Shown piece after piece: positions 1-8,121 of a stretch of DNA of 64,000 bases. The stretch's first letter is position 1; every line of letters begins with the position of its first letter. The stretch comes from Planococcus sp. CP5-4_YE (GTDB taxonomy: Bacteria > Bacillota > Bacilli > Bacillales_A > Planococcaceae), in assembly GCF_019042655.1 (NCBI RefSeq), contig NZ_JAHPZO010000002.1:248001-312000 (forward strand), read 5' to 3'. The notes under the pieces are model-generated. The model worked only from the letters and a program-made list of their open reading frames with translations. It had not been told where the DNA came from and searched no databases. Both the position numbers and the translations under genes were made by a program.

Positions 1-234
1 CGCAAGTCCCACTGTCACCGTCGATTTTCCTTCGCCTGCCGGTGTCGGGCTGATTGCCGTGACAAGCACGACTTTTCCGTCCTTCGTGGTTTTCGGCAAT
101 TTATTCACATCGATTTTCGCTTTGTATTTCCCGTATAATTCCAAAGCGTCTTCCGCAATCCCAGCTTGCTGTGCAATTTCCTGGATCGGCCGGATAGCCG
201 CTTCTTTTGCAATCGTCAAATCGGTCATCGCCAT
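1..234 (-). CDS. fhs: Formate-tetrahydrofolate ligase, N-terminal part (gene runs off the window)
   Basis: The first 78 residues of a protein that continues beyond base 1. Residues 55-74 carry the conserved nucleotide-binding segment of the family ([13 protein letters not shown]), a P-loop seen in 10-formyl-THF synthetases. The enzyme makes 10-formyl-tetrahydrofolate from formate, THF and ATP in the cytosol, feeding purine and formyl-Met synthesis. The start is ATG at 234; an in-frame ATG at 228 is also possible, and neither has a strong Shine-Dalgarno. The adjoining gene on the same strand ends at a terminator (331-356), so fhs probably has its own promoter in the short gap 235-330. Confidence 0.93.
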   Translation of the reverse strand, partial: MAMTDLTIAKEAAIRPIQEIAQQAGIAEDALELYGKYKAKIDVNKLPKTTKDGKVVLVTAISPTPAGEGKSTVTVGLA

Positions 235-330
235 GCATATTCCCAACTTTCAATTTTTCTTCCCATTATAAACGGGATGCCGGAAAACACAAGCCTGCCA
301 GCGTCCAGGAAAATTCTCAAGCAATTAAAA

Positions 331-356
331 AAACGCACCCACAATTGGGTGCGTTT
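331..356 (-). terminator. Rho-independent terminator of the repeat-protein gene
   Basis: A 10-bp perfect stem (331-340 with 347-356) around a 6-base loop. It is followed on the minus strand by a T-rich run. It lies directly after the stop codon of the gene at 359-1300. Confidence 0.9.
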
Positions 357-358
357 GA

Positions 359-1300
359 TCAAAAGCGCATTTCTTCGATGACCAAAAGTTCCGGGAAATC
401 CGCTTCAATATGGTCCTGCAACTCGTACTCTTCCAGCAAATCATAAAAGCCTTCATCGTCCAGTTTTAGAAAACGCGGGGAATCCGGTTCATCGTAATGA
501 TAGAACTCCACAATGTATTTTTTACGGCTATTCCGGGAAATGCTATAAACTTTAAAGCTTTCGTATTCCACTGCCTGGCCAATCTGTTGAAACGCCAGAA
601 TTGTCTCCGGGTCCATCTTTTCCAGATGCATATAGAGAAAAGCTTCTGAGCGTGGCTGTTCTGCAGAAATCGCCGCCATCTTATCGCTATGCCGATTGAT
701 GAACCGCTCCGACAACGCCTGATGGAACGACAGCGTTTCCCATTCCACTTGGCCTTTGTGCTTTTCGATAAACCGTTCCGTCAATTTTTGCCGACGCGTC
801 ACAGCGAGCCAGTCGACTTTATCGGCATGGCGGCCGATCAAGGTCATCGGCAATGCTTGCTGTTCGCTGAGTATCTGCCAATCGATTCGGTCATGATGTT
901 TCTCGATAAACATCGGCGATAAGCGTTTGGCCGATACGAGCTTCCAATATTGCTGTTCGTCAAAAGGCTGGTTATGCGCTTCCAAAGTTTTTAACTGCTT
1001 CGGAGATAGCTGGCCTTCTTCAGGCTGCCATTTCTCAGGCACTGAAAACTCCTCCAGAAAACGCTCTGATAATTGCTGGTGGCGGAGGATTTCATCCCAG
1101 TAAAGAAAGCCGCTGTATTGGCGGATAAAACCTTCGGACAGTGGTTGATGCTTGGAAACCAGCTGCCAATGAATATTGCGCGCATTATCAGCGAGAAATC
1201 TTTCCGACAGCTGTTCTTCTTCACTGATTTTCTTCCATGCGACCGAACGCTTGCTGTTTATTCCTTTTTCTTCCATCAATTGTTCAAGGGTGTCAAACAT
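359..1300 (-). CDS. Hypothetical protein built of ~24-residue LSERF-type repeats
   Basis: A 313-residue soluble protein with no signal peptide. After about 25 residues it shows at least six degenerate repeats of roughly 23-25 residues with the pattern L-S/T-E-R-F-I/L-x3-H-x3-V/I-x-W-x2-L-x3-Q. Examples are the LSERFL, LSEGFI, LSERFLEEF, LSPMFIEKH and LTERFIEKH segments. The regular spacing suggests an alpha-helical solenoid, which would fit a protein-binding scaffold. The last ~80 residues are not repetitive and are rich in acidic and aromatic residues. ATG 1300 is preferred over an upstream in-frame GTG (1309) because AGGAAAGAG lies at a suitable distance. No catalytic motif is visible, and I do not assign a function. 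Confidence 0.8.
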   Translation of the reverse strand: MFDTLEQLMEEKGINSKRSVAWKKISEEEQLSERFLADNARNIHWQLVSKHQPLSEGFIRQYSGFLYWDEILRHQQLSERFLEEFSVPEKWQPEEGQLSPKQLKTLEAHNQPFDEQQYWKLVSAKRLSPMFIEKHHDRIDWQILSEQQALPMTLIGRHADKVDWLAVTRRQKLTERFIEKHKGQVEWETLSFHQALSERFINRHSDKMAAISAEQPRSEAFLYMHLEKMDPETILAFQQIGQAVEYESFKVYSISRNSRKKYIVEFYHYDEPDSPRFLKLDDEGFYDLLEEYELQDHIEADFPELLVIEEMRF

Positions 1301-1365
1301 GAAAACCACTCTTTCCTAAAAAGTATTATGTACCATACTACCACGCTTGCACGCATAGTGAAAAA

Positions 1366-1398
1366 AGCCCGCCCACCGGATTATCCGGTGCACGGGCT
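1366..1398 (-). terminator. Terminator of the 47-aa gene
   Basis: Inverted repeat AGCCCG...CACCGG / CCGGTG...CGGGCT, followed on the minus strand by TTTTTT. It lies just past the stop codon at 1415. Confidence 0.85.
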
Positions 1399-1414
1399 GG
1401 TTTTAGCGATTGCC

Positions 1415-1558
1415 TTATTTTTGCTGGTTCTGTGTATCGGTCATTTGGTTCTGTTCGTCGAGGTTTCTGGCACTATCCTTAAAAGCCTGTTGTTCTTCAC
1501 GCAACTCTTGCTCGCGGCGCTCTTCTTCCAGTCTTTCTTTGTTTTTGTCTCTTGCCAT
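1415..1558 (-). CDS. Small highly charged protein (47 aa)
   Basis: A short gene with a strong Shine-Dalgarno (AAGGAGGG) 7 bases before ATG 1558 and its own terminator (1366-1398). The product is very hydrophilic: Lys, Arg, Glu and Gln dominate, with an N-terminal charged helix (MARDKNKERLEEERREQE) that may form a short coiled coil. There is no membrane segment or Cys. Signals on both sides argue that it is real despite its size. I do not recognise the family; small charged proteins of this type are common and mostly uncharacterised in Bacillales. Confidence 0.72.
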   Translation of the reverse strand: MARDKNKERLEEERREQELREEQQAFKDSARNLDEQNQMTDTQNQQK

Positions 1559-1684
1559 GTAGATCCCTCCTTATGTCTTACCCCTCGTATTCCCGTTCTT
1601 CAAAAGCTCAAACAGGAAATCTGCTTGCCGAAAGGCGGCCGGGCGGAGCGTATACTGAAACTAAAATACGGAAGGATGATGGCT

Positions 1685-2188
1685 ATGGCAAATACCATCC
1701 ACTGGGCTTACGCCGAACAATATAACTTTCGGCTCGTTCTTGTCAAAAGCGATAAGAGCCTTTGTTATGTTGGTTCGCCAGGCGAAGGCCTTGTTGAAAT
1801 GCAGCAGCATTGCGCCAAACAATTTCCAAGCGCTGATTTCGTCCAAGACCTGCAAGCATTGAGGGAATATCAATATGCGATCGAAGCTTGGCTTGCAGGT
1901 TCACGTGAAGCATCTTCACTGCCACTTGATGTGGCAGGCACTGAATTTCAACGCTCTATCTGGCAAGCCTTGCAGGAAATCCCTTACGGACAAACCATTT
2001 CTTATTCTGAATTGGCTGAGCGCATCGGCAAGCCGCAAGCTGTCCGTGCAGTCGCTTCTGCAGTAGGCGCAAACCCCTTGCTGCTATTCATTCCCTACCA
2101 CCGGGTAATCCGGAAAAATGGTGATGCGACTGGCTTTCGGGGCGGCATGGAACTGAAACACCATTTACTGAAGACGGAACAAGATTAA
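1685..2188 (+). CDS. Methylated-DNA-cysteine methyltransferase homologue with Cys replaced by Tyr
   Basis: A 167-residue protein with the two-domain Ogt/AdaB architecture: a degenerate N-terminal ribonuclease-H-like domain (1-80) and a C-terminal DNA-binding alkyltransferase domain (86-165). The C-terminal half has FQRSIWQALQEIPYGQTISY, the RAV segment and the NP turn. The invariant PCHRV active-site motif reads PYHRV (Tyr138, codon TAC at 2096-2098), so the alkyl-accepting cysteine is absent. Family members without the Cys (alkyltransferase-like proteins) bind O6-alkylguanine without repairing it and hand it to excision repair. ATG 1685 is chosen because GGAAGG (1670-1675) sits 9 bases upstream. 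It could be such an ATL-like protein or an inactivated Ogt. Confidence 0.88.
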   Translation: MANTIHWAYAEQYNFRLVLVKSDKSLCYVGSPGEGLVEMQQHCAKQFPSADFVQDLQALREYQYAIEAWLAGSREASSLPLDVAGTEFQRSIWQALQEIPYGQTISYSELAERIGKPQAVRAVASAVGANPLLLFIPYHRVIRKNGDATGFRGGMELKHHLLKTEQD

Positions 2189-2194
2189 GCATTC

Positions 2195-2230
2195 AAAAGC
2201 CGTGATCCGGGTGGACGGATCACGGCTTTT
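2195..2230. terminator. Bidirectional terminator between the alkyltransferase-like and TetR genes
   Basis: A 14-bp perfect stem (2195-2208 with 2217-2230) with A runs and T runs on either side. It serves the two convergent genes. Confidence 0.92.
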
Positions 2231-2798
2231 TAGATTGCGCTGGCATAATGCCGTAAAGGATGAAATCGGTGTAAAGTTGAGCCAGCTCATCAGTAGCCAG
2301 TTCACCGCCCGGCTGGAACCATTGATAACTCCAATTGGTTACGCCAAGCACGGCGAAAGCGGTCATCTTCGGATTCAACTCTTTGCGGAACTCGCCGCTT
2401 TCGATTCCCTCCAGCAAGACCGATTCGATCTGTTCACGGAATTCTGCCCGTTTTGCACGGATCGTTTTGGCGTTTTCTTCTTTTAAATGACGGAGTTCAC
2501 GGAAATAGACATTGGCGATCGGCCCTTGCTTTTCCATGTCACCGATCAATAAACGGACGATCGCTGCCAGTTTATCTGTTGCCGGCGCCGCGCCTTGCAG
2601 GATCGATTCCTGCCTGACGAGCAATTCATCGATGTATTGCTGATGGATGTCCATCAACAGTGCATCTTTGCTTTTGTAATGATAGTAAAAAGATCCTTTT
2701 GTCACGCCCAGCGCGTCTACAATATCCTGTATCGAAGTGGCGCTATAGCCTTTGTCGACAAACAACGCAATGCTTTGTTGCATAATCTCCCTTTTCAA
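2220..2798 (-). CDS. TetR-family regulator, probably of fatty-acid degradation genes
   Basis: A 192-residue TetR/AcrR-type protein. The N-terminal helix-turn-helix (residues ~5-52) contains the family pattern SIALFVDKGYSATSIQDIV followed by GVTKGSFYYHYKSKDALL. The C-terminal ligand domain (55-192) is variable, as usual. The start is most likely TTG 2798: the in-frame ATG at 2783 would remove part of helix 1 and sits only 3 bases from GGGAG. It lies downstream of an acyl-CoA synthetase and a thioesterase on the same strand, separated by a terminator, so it probably has its own promoter (a TATAAT is seen at about 2842). The context suggests an acyl-CoA ligand, as in FadR of Bacillus; this is inference. 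Confidence 0.87.
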   Translation of the reverse strand: MKREIMQQSIALFVDKGYSATSIQDIVDALGVTKGSFYYHYKSKDALLMDIHQQYIDELLVRQESILQGAAPATDKLAAIVRLLIGDMEKQGPIANVYFRELRHLKEENAKTIRAKRAEFREQIESVLLEGIESGEFRKELNPKMTAFAVLGVTNWSYQWFQPGGELATDELAQLYTDFILYGIMPAQSKKP

Positions 2799-2885
2799 AA
2801 CCTGTCACTGCCTTCCCGTCTCCAGCTTCCTTGTTTCCCCATTATAACATGGCCGCTCGGTCGAATTAATGCCTAGACCCGCCAA

Positions 2886-2919
2886 AAAGGCCGGATCCTC
2901 TGTGCGAGATCCGGCCTTT
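2886..2919 (-). terminator. Terminator of the acyl-CoA synthetase/thioesterase operon
   Basis: A 12-bp perfect stem (2886-2897 with 2908-2919) with a 10-base loop, directly after the thioesterase stop. The T tract on the minus strand is formed by the stem end. Confidence 0.88.
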
Positions 2920-2924
2920 CGCCA

Positions 2925-3326
2925 TCATTCAGTTGGTTTTTGGACAATCGCCACCGTGCAGCGCGACACGCAAATGAGCCGCTCTTCTTCATCCATGATT
3001 TTGATATCCCAAATCATTGTCGTACGCCCTTTATGAAGCGGCGTGCCGATAGCTGTCACCACGCCGTCTTTTTTCCCACGGATGTGATTAGCGTTGATTT
3101 CCAGCCCGACCGCAATTTCGTTTTGCTGGTCAATCGCATGCCAGGTCCCGAAACTTGCCACCGTCTCCGCGAGAACCACCGACGCCCCGCCATGCAATAA
3201 GCCGAATGGCTGATGCGTCGCAGCATGCACGGGCATCGTCGCGACAATCCGTTCAGCGGACTGCTGCGTCAGCTCGATGCCGAGCACCCCCATGATTGTT
3301 TCTTCCACAGGCTTCATCTTCACCAT
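2925..3326 (-). CDS. Hotdog-fold thioesterase (PaaI/MenI type)
   Basis: A 133-residue acyl-CoA thioesterase of the PaaI/YdiI class. The family signature HGGASVVLAETVAS (about residues 44-57) holds the catalytic acidic residue and helix start, followed by GLEINANHIRG. It hydrolyses an acyl- or aroyl-CoA in the cytosol; candidates include general CoA release or a 1,4-dihydroxy-2-naphthoyl-CoA step. ATG 3326 has GAGGGG upstream. It starts 27 bp after the acyl-CoA synthetase stop, so the two form an operon. That makes a role in fatty acyl-CoA turnover more likely than menaquinone synthesis. Confidence 0.9.
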   Translation of the reverse strand: MVKMKPVEETIMGVLGIELTQQSAERIVATMPVHAATHQPFGLLHGGASVVLAETVASFGTWHAIDQQNEIAVGLEINANHIRGKKDGVVTAIGTPLHKGRTTMIWDIKIMDEEERLICVSRCTVAIVQKPTE

Positions 3327-3353
3327 ATTTGCCCCTCTTTTCTTGCCGTCTAT

Positions 3354-4910
3354 TCAAGACGATAATTCTCGATATTGTTCGCGCAGCAAGAATTTCTGGA
3401 TTTTTCCGCTGGCATTGCGCGGCAGTTCCTCGACAAAACGGTACGAGCGCGGCCGCTTGTAGCGCGCCAGATTTTCGTGATTGACACAGTATTCTTCCAA
3501 ATCCTGTTCAGTCAGCGACGAATCTTTCGAGACGACAAAAGCCAACACCGATTCGCCCCATTTCTCATCCGGAACACCAAGAACTGCGACGTCTTGTACT
3601 TTGTCGTGGCCATGAAGTGCATCTTCTACTTCACGTGGATAGATATTCTCTCCACCGCTGATAATCATATCATCGACGCGGTCTGCGACGTATAAATAAC
3701 CTTGTTCATCCATATAACCCAAATCACTCGAATGATACCAACCTTTATAAAGCGCTTTTTCCGTCGCGTCATCGCGTTGGAAATACCCCTCCATCACACT
3801 TGGCCCACGCACAATAATCTCTCCGACTTCAAACGGCGCGAGCACATCTCCCGGTTCAGACGGGCCGTCTTCATTCGGTCGGACAACGCGAATTTCGTGA
3901 TTGTAAGCAGACTGTCCGGCAGAGCCAGCTTTTGTCAGCTGATCCTCTTCTGACAAAAAGGTGATGGCCGGCCCCATTTCCGTCTGTCCATAGGCTTGGA
4001 TCAAATCGATGCCGAGCACCTCTTTGACCCGTTTTACGAGCACAGGTGCCATAGGGGCGGCGCCGTAAAGACCGCGCGTCAAGCTCTTTACTTTCTGTTG
4101 CGCACCATCTATTTCGGCAATCATGCTCCACATCGTCGGCACTGCGAACATCACTGTCACTTGTTCTTTCTCGATCGTATCAAGCGCCAAGAATGGATCG
4201 AATTGATGCATGATGATGCTCGATGCGCCCGCCTGGACGCGCGGAATGATATTGCAATGCAGCTCTGCGCAATGGAACATCGGTGCCGCGACCAAACCGA
4301 CATCATTTTTGGTCGTCTTGAGCATGGCGATACACATCATGCTCTGTTCGGCCATGCTGCGGTGCCGGTGGATGACGCCTTTCGGACGCCCTGTCGTTCC
4401 GCTCGTATACATAATCGCGTATGTATCCGATTCTTCCATATCGACACCCGGATCTTCCATCGATGCCCCTGCCACCTGTTCATGATAATTTTTTGCAAAC
4501 GATGGCGTTTTATCGTCGATCGTCCAGAACTGAACCGCCGGAAACTGCGGCGCTATGGCCTGTACGACGCCTTCTAGCACTTCTTCGAATAGCACCACTT
4601 CGGGCTTGGCATCTTCTAGGATAAATGCCAGTTCTTCCGCTTTCAGGCGGAAATTGATTGGATTGAAGATTGCGCCAATTTTAGCGCAAGCAAATAATGC
4701 GGTCGCCAACTCTTGATTATTGAAAAGATACGTGGAAACGCGATCCCCTTTAGCGACGCCAGCTGCCGTCAGCGCATTCGCCAAGCGGTGCACGTCATCT
4801 CGCCACTGCGCGTATGTCCAGCGCTTATTCCTTCTTAAATCGACGAACGCTTCACGCTCGGGATGCAGGGAAACCGTATGGTCAAATATACTTCCAAGTG
4901 TCGCATACAT
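3354..4910 (-). CDS. Fatty-acyl-CoA synthetase / AMP-dependent ligase
   Basis: A 518-residue class I adenylate-forming enzyme. The P-loop motif YTSGTTGRPKG lies at residues 168-178. Also present are YGQTE (A5 motif), the YxxGWYHSSDLGYMDEQGYLY hinge region, DRVDDMIISGGENIYP (A8) and a C-terminal NASGKIQK with the catalytic Lys. It activates a carboxylic acid with ATP and transfers it to CoA. Fatty acids are likely given the length and the neighbouring thioesterase and TetR. ATG 4910 is preferred over the far upstream ATG because GGGAGG lies 7 bases before it. A sigma-A promoter and a palindrome lie just upstream. This is the first gene of a two-gene operon. Confidence 0.93.
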   Translation of the reverse strand: MYATLGSIFDHTVSLHPEREAFVDLRRNKRWTYAQWRDDVHRLANALTAAGVAKGDRVSTYLFNNQELATALFACAKIGAIFNPINFRLKAEELAFILEDAKPEVVLFEEVLEGVVQAIAPQFPAVQFWTIDDKTPSFAKNYHEQVAGASMEDPGVDMEESDTYAIMYTSGTTGRPKGVIHRHRSMAEQSMMCIAMLKTTKNDVGLVAAPMFHCAELHCNIIPRVQAGASSIIMHQFDPFLALDTIEKEQVTVMFAVPTMWSMIAEIDGAQQKVKSLTRGLYGAAPMAPVLVKRVKEVLGIDLIQAYGQTEMGPAITFLSEEDQLTKAGSAGQSAYNHEIRVVRPNEDGPSEPGDVLAPFEVGEIIVRGPSVMEGYFQRDDATEKALYKGWYHSSDLGYMDEQGYLYVADRVDDMIISGGENIYPREVEDALHGHDKVQDVAVLGVPDEKWGESVLAFVVSKDSSLTEQDLEEYCVNHENLARYKRPRSYRFVEELPRNASGKIQKFLLREQYRELSS

Positions 4911-4928
4911 TATTTTTCCTCCCTCTAC

Positions 4929-4945
4929 TGAATGATGATTCATCA
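4929..4945 (-). promoter_or_regulatory. Palindromic candidate operator of the acyl-CoA synthetase operon
   Basis: TGAATGATGATTCATCA, with a perfect GATGA-T-TCATC core. It lies a few bases after the expected transcription start and before the ribosome binding site. The TGAATGA half resembles the half-site reported for Bacillus FadR operators. It could be the target of the TetR regulator encoded at the end of this cluster. The match is partial and unproven. Confidence 0.45.
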
Positions 4946-4958
4946 ACACACTACTTCC

Positions 4959-4987
4959 ATAATGTCAGATTAGAACAAATATTTCAA
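4959..4987 (-). promoter_or_regulatory. Sigma-A promoter of the acyl-CoA synthetase operon
   Basis: On the minus strand, TTGAAA (4987-4982) and CATTAT (4964-4959) are separated by exactly 17 bases. The predicted start lies near 4952, upstream of the palindrome at 4929-4945. Confidence 0.6.
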
Positions 4988-5126
4988 CAATTGTTTTAGG
5001 AATGTGCTGTTATGATTCACATCTAATAGACTAGAAGAAATTTTTACCATTATTATATTTATAGGGAAAATAAAACTTTAAATTAAGCCTTTAGATTTTT
5101 GTAACACAAATGTAATATAAAACTTA

Positions 5127-5155
5127 TTGCCTATATTCGTGAAACTGAATACACT
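5127..5155 (+). promoter_or_regulatory. Sigma-A-type promoter of the LysM/NlpC gene, with a downstream palindrome
   Basis: TTGCCT and TACACT are spaced by 17 bases. Downstream, in the untranslated leader, lies the perfect 12-bp palindrome TTGCGTACGCAA (5165-5176), a possible operator of unknown partner. Confidence 0.5.
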
Positions 5156-5208
5156 TAAAGAAAATTGCGTACGCAAGTTACGTTGCGGATACCAAAAGGG
5201 GAATGAGC

Positions 5209-6237
5209 ATGAAGAAGCTGATCGGCATGGCAATCACGGCAGGAGTCCTATCTTTGGCACTTGGGGCTGCGGATACAGAAGCAAGTTCGTATACAATTAA
5301 ACCCGGCGATACATTATGGAAAGTGGCTTCAAGCAACGATGTATCTGTCGCCAACTTGAAAACATGGAATCGCCTGAGCACGGATGCTATCTATCCAAAT
5401 CAAGTGCTGCGCTTGACGTCACCAGCTGCAGTGAACACTCCGGCACCGGCCGCACCAGCTGCCACCAAAACCAGCACTTATACTGTCAAAGCCGGTGATA
5501 CTCTTTATAAAGTTGCCAATGCACATTCCACATCTGTCGCAAAAATCCAGCAACTGAATAATTTGAGCAACTCTACGATCCATATCGGCCAGAAGCTGAA
5601 AGTCAGCGGCACAGCATCAGCAGTCGTCGCTTCGCCTGCACCTGCACCGGCTGCACCGCCAGCACAAGTGAACACTACTACATACCGGGTTGTCTCAGGC
5701 GATACGCTCAGCAAGATTTCCAGAAGCTATAACATATCCGTTACCCAATTGATGAGCTGGAACAATTTGAGCAACTCTACTATCCATGTCGGCCAAACGC
5801 TAAAAATCCAAGGAGGCACGGTACCTGTCACTTCGCCTGTCCAAGTTTCCAATCCGGTTTCCTCTTCGAAAGTGGACCAAGTGCTCTCCATCGCACGCAC
5901 GCAACTTGGGGTGCCTTATGTATGGGGCGGCGCGACTTCGAGCGGCTTCGACTGCAGCGGGTATTTGTACTATGTCTATAACCGCGCAGGCATCACGATC
6001 CCGCGCACGAACACGATTGGCTATTACGCAAGTTCCTTTACGGTCAGCTCCCCTCAACTGGGAGATTTGGTATTCTTCAAAAATACGTACCGTCCAGGCA
6101 TTTCCCATGTCGGCATCTATGTCGGCAACAATAGCTTCATCCATGCCGGCGGTGACCGCGTCCAAATCACCAGCCTCAACGACAGTTATTGGGGCAAGCA
6201 TTTCGACAGCTACAAACGCCTTAATGCCATGAAATAA
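5209..6237 (+). CDS. Secreted peptidoglycan endopeptidase with three LysM and one NlpC/P60 domain
   Basis: A 342-residue exported cell-wall hydrolase. It has a signal peptide of about 26 residues. Three LysM domains (about 28-70, 89-132 and 157-201) are joined by Ala/Pro-rich linkers and followed by an NlpC/P60 domain (about 222-338). The catalytic Cys249 (FDCSGY) and His300 (ISHVGIY), with a polar third residue around His312, are all present. It resembles LytF/CwlS-type D,L-endopeptidases that cut the D-Glu to diaminopimelate or lysine bond and help separate daughter cells. ATG 5209 is preferred over ATG 5203 because GGGG (5198-5201) is 7 bases away. It is a single-gene unit. Confidence 0.94.
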   Translation: MKKLIGMAITAGVLSLALGAADTEASSYTIKPGDTLWKVASSNDVSVANLKTWNRLSTDAIYPNQVLRLTSPAAVNTPAPAAPAATKTSTYTVKAGDTLYKVANAHSTSVAKIQQLNNLSNSTIHIGQKLKVSGTASAVVASPAPAPAAPPAQVNTTTYRVVSGDTLSKISRSYNISVTQLMSWNNLSNSTIHVGQTLKIQGGTVPVTSPVQVSNPVSSSKVDQVLSIARTQLGVPYVWGGATSSGFDCSGYLYYVYNRAGITIPRTNTIGYYASSFTVSSPQLGDLVFFKNTYRPGISHVGIYVGNNSFIHAGGDRVQITSLNDSYWGKHFDSYKRLNAMK

Positions 6238-6247
6238 TGCAGTATAT

Positions 6248-6280
6248 AAAAAAGCTCCGGAATTTTTCCGGAGCTTTTTT
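6248..6280. terminator. Bidirectional terminator
   Basis: A 13-bp stem (AAAAAAGCTCCGG with CCGGAGCTTTTTT) between the convergent LysM hydrolase and cgoX genes. Confidence 0.92.
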
Positions 6281-6300
6281 GCGTGTTGATGACAATATTT

Positions 6301-7701
6301 TTATTTTTTATCTTCATCCATTGCTTGTGCGATTTTCTGCGCCAGGTCTTTGCCGTTTTGGATGCAGGCGCCGATGCCGACACCGTAATAGGAAGAGCCG
6401 GCTAGATAGACACCCGGGTAGCCGCCAGATAGCCGCGCTTCAAGTGACAGGACCGCCGTTTTATGGCCCATATGATAATTCGGCATGAGCTCATTCCACG
6501 GCGTGATGTCGATGACAGCAGGCTGTTGCTCGATGCCCAGGCTTTTTTGGATATCCGCTTTCGCTATAGCCTCAATCTGTTCATCAGAGCTGTTTTGCAG
6601 TTCAGCGAATACTGAGTTCGTGCTCTTATAGAATAAACGCACCAATAACTTTTGCTGCGCCGAGGTATGCGGCCATTTGCGGCTCGTCCAGGTGCAAGCA
6701 TTGCACGCCAGGTTGCTGCCTTCCGAGGCGATAAAGCCTGTGCCATCCGCCGGCAATTGTTCATCCGGCAAGTCGTATCCCAGATAAACGCTGATTAACG
6801 ACGAGTTGATCAATTGGCCAAATTCCTCATCAAGCGTGTCGTCCTTCACCAATGCTTGGGCTTGCTGGTGCGGAATCGCCAGCACGATGAAATCCGCCTC
6901 GCTTGAGGTGCCGTCTGAAAAGCCCAGCTTATAGCGTCCGTCTCGCTTTTCCAATGAATTCGTCCCGACACCTTTTCGGACAAGTGCCGTTTCCAATTGC
7001 TCTTCGAGGCGATCGATCAAAGCCACCATCCCTCCATCGAATGAAATGAATTTCTTATTCGCTGCCCCTCGGAATGTTCCCTTATGCGCTTCGAACCCTT
7101 TGATGATGCTGCCGTAATCATTTTTATAATCGATCAAATACGGCAAGGTGGAAGCCAAAGTAAGTTCACGCAATGAACCCGAATAGACGCCTGATAAGAC
7201 AGGAGCAATCTGGCGGTCCACTAATTCTTTGCCGAGAAACGCTTCCAGGAATTCGCCAATCGAGCTATCTTTTGTAAAACGGTCGTTTACGGTTTCAAAG
7301 TCTTCCATCGCCCGCTCTTTCCCCTGTTCCGACACGAGCGTCGAGCTGAACAGCGCTTCACGGTCCATCGGGATGCCGAATACTGTATCTTTCGGGATGG
7401 CGTGCAATTGATTGTCAGTGTACAAATAAGAAATGCCGGTTCCGTTGTAGACCATCTGTTCTTCGAGCCCAAGCTCTTCAATGAGTGGCAATACACTCGC
7501 ATGGCGTGCAACGATGGAATCCGCCCCCACCTCCATCGTAAAACCCTCTTGTTTCACCGTGCGAATTTTGCCGCCCAGTTCTTTCTCTTTTTCAACCAAT
7601 TCCAATTCCAACTCGAGCCCGTGCTGCTTTTTCAATCGTTCTAAATAATGCATGGCGGAAAGGCCTGTAATCCCTCCGCCGATGACCACGGCTTTCTTCA
7701 T
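6301..7701 (-). CDS. hemY: Coproporphyrinogen III / protoporphyrinogen oxidase
   Basis: A 466-residue FAD-dependent oxidase of haem synthesis. The dinucleotide-binding motif VIGGGITGLSA is at residues 6-16, followed by the ELGGKIRT segment. A second FAD-contact region lies near the C terminus (GVYLAGSSYYGVGIGACIQNG). In Gram-positive bacteria this enzyme (HemY/CgoX) oxidises coproporphyrinogen III to coproporphyrin III at the membrane surface. ATG 7701 is chosen, since AGGAG lies 8 bases before it. In Bacillus the gene follows hemE-hemH; here it stands alone, so the haem operon is split. Confidence 0.93.
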   Translation of the reverse strand: MKKAVVIGGGITGLSAMHYLERLKKQHGLELELELVEKEKELGGKIRTVKQEGFTMEVGADSIVARHASVLPLIEELGLEEQMVYNGTGISYLYTDNQLHAIPKDTVFGIPMDREALFSSTLVSEQGKERAMEDFETVNDRFTKDSSIGEFLEAFLGKELVDRQIAPVLSGVYSGSLRELTLASTLPYLIDYKNDYGSIIKGFEAHKGTFRGAANKKFISFDGGMVALIDRLEEQLETALVRKGVGTNSLEKRDGRYKLGFSDGTSSEADFIVLAIPHQQAQALVKDDTLDEEFGQLINSSLISVYLGYDLPDEQLPADGTGFIASEGSNLACNACTWTSRKWPHTSAQQKLLVRLFYKSTNSVFAELQNSSDEQIEAIAKADIQKSLGIEQQPAVIDITPWNELMPNYHMGHKTAVLSLEARLSGGYPGVYLAGSSYYGVGIGACIQNGKDLAQKIAQAMDEDKK

Positions 7702-7783
7702 TCGAATCACTCCTTGCTTATATATCAAACTAAAGAAATCTAAATTATAAAAAGACGAACTATGTTAACGGTGTCTAAATGGA

Positions 7784-7964
7784 GCAAAACCGCGGAGACT
7801 CCCGCGGGAAAGCGAGACAGGCAAGACCCCGCAAGGCGCAAAGCGACTGAGGAGGCTTGGCGCTCGCCCGCAGGAAATGAATAAGCGAGGAAAAGCGGAG
7901 CTTATTCATTTGCGATGCTCGAGCTTAGCGAGAGTTGAGCAAAGCTTTTTCGTAGCGGTTTTGC
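7784..7964. repeat. Intergenic inverted-repeat element (dispersed GC-rich family)
   Basis: A 181-bp element bounded by perfect 10-bp inverted ends GCAAAACCGC (7784-7793) and GCGGTTTTGC (7955-7964). The interior carries GACTCCCGCGGGAAAGCGAG, ACCCCGCA and GAGGAGGCTTGGCG blocks. The same blocks recur in the gaps at 20.9 kb and 26.6 kb. It has no coding capacity. It fills most of the gap 7702-8121; the rest is AT-rich and unremarkable. It looks like a miniature, non-autonomous palindromic repeat. Confidence 0.7.
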
Positions 7965-8121
7965 GGAATGTTATGAAGTCGTATCATCAACTTATATAGT
8001 AATTATTTTATCAAGAAACCAGTATTTCTACAGAGGTCAATATGTCATTTTCAACACGATTTTCGCCATTCGTGGTAGGATTTAACCGAAAGCATTTAAA
8101 GGATAGGAGAGGTTCAACTTG

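Noticed and set aside
1073-1684. N-terminal extension of the alkyltransferase-like frame upstream of 1685
   Set aside because: It overlaps two genes on the other strand and a terminator, and its sequence is unlike the family. The start at 1685 has a proper site.
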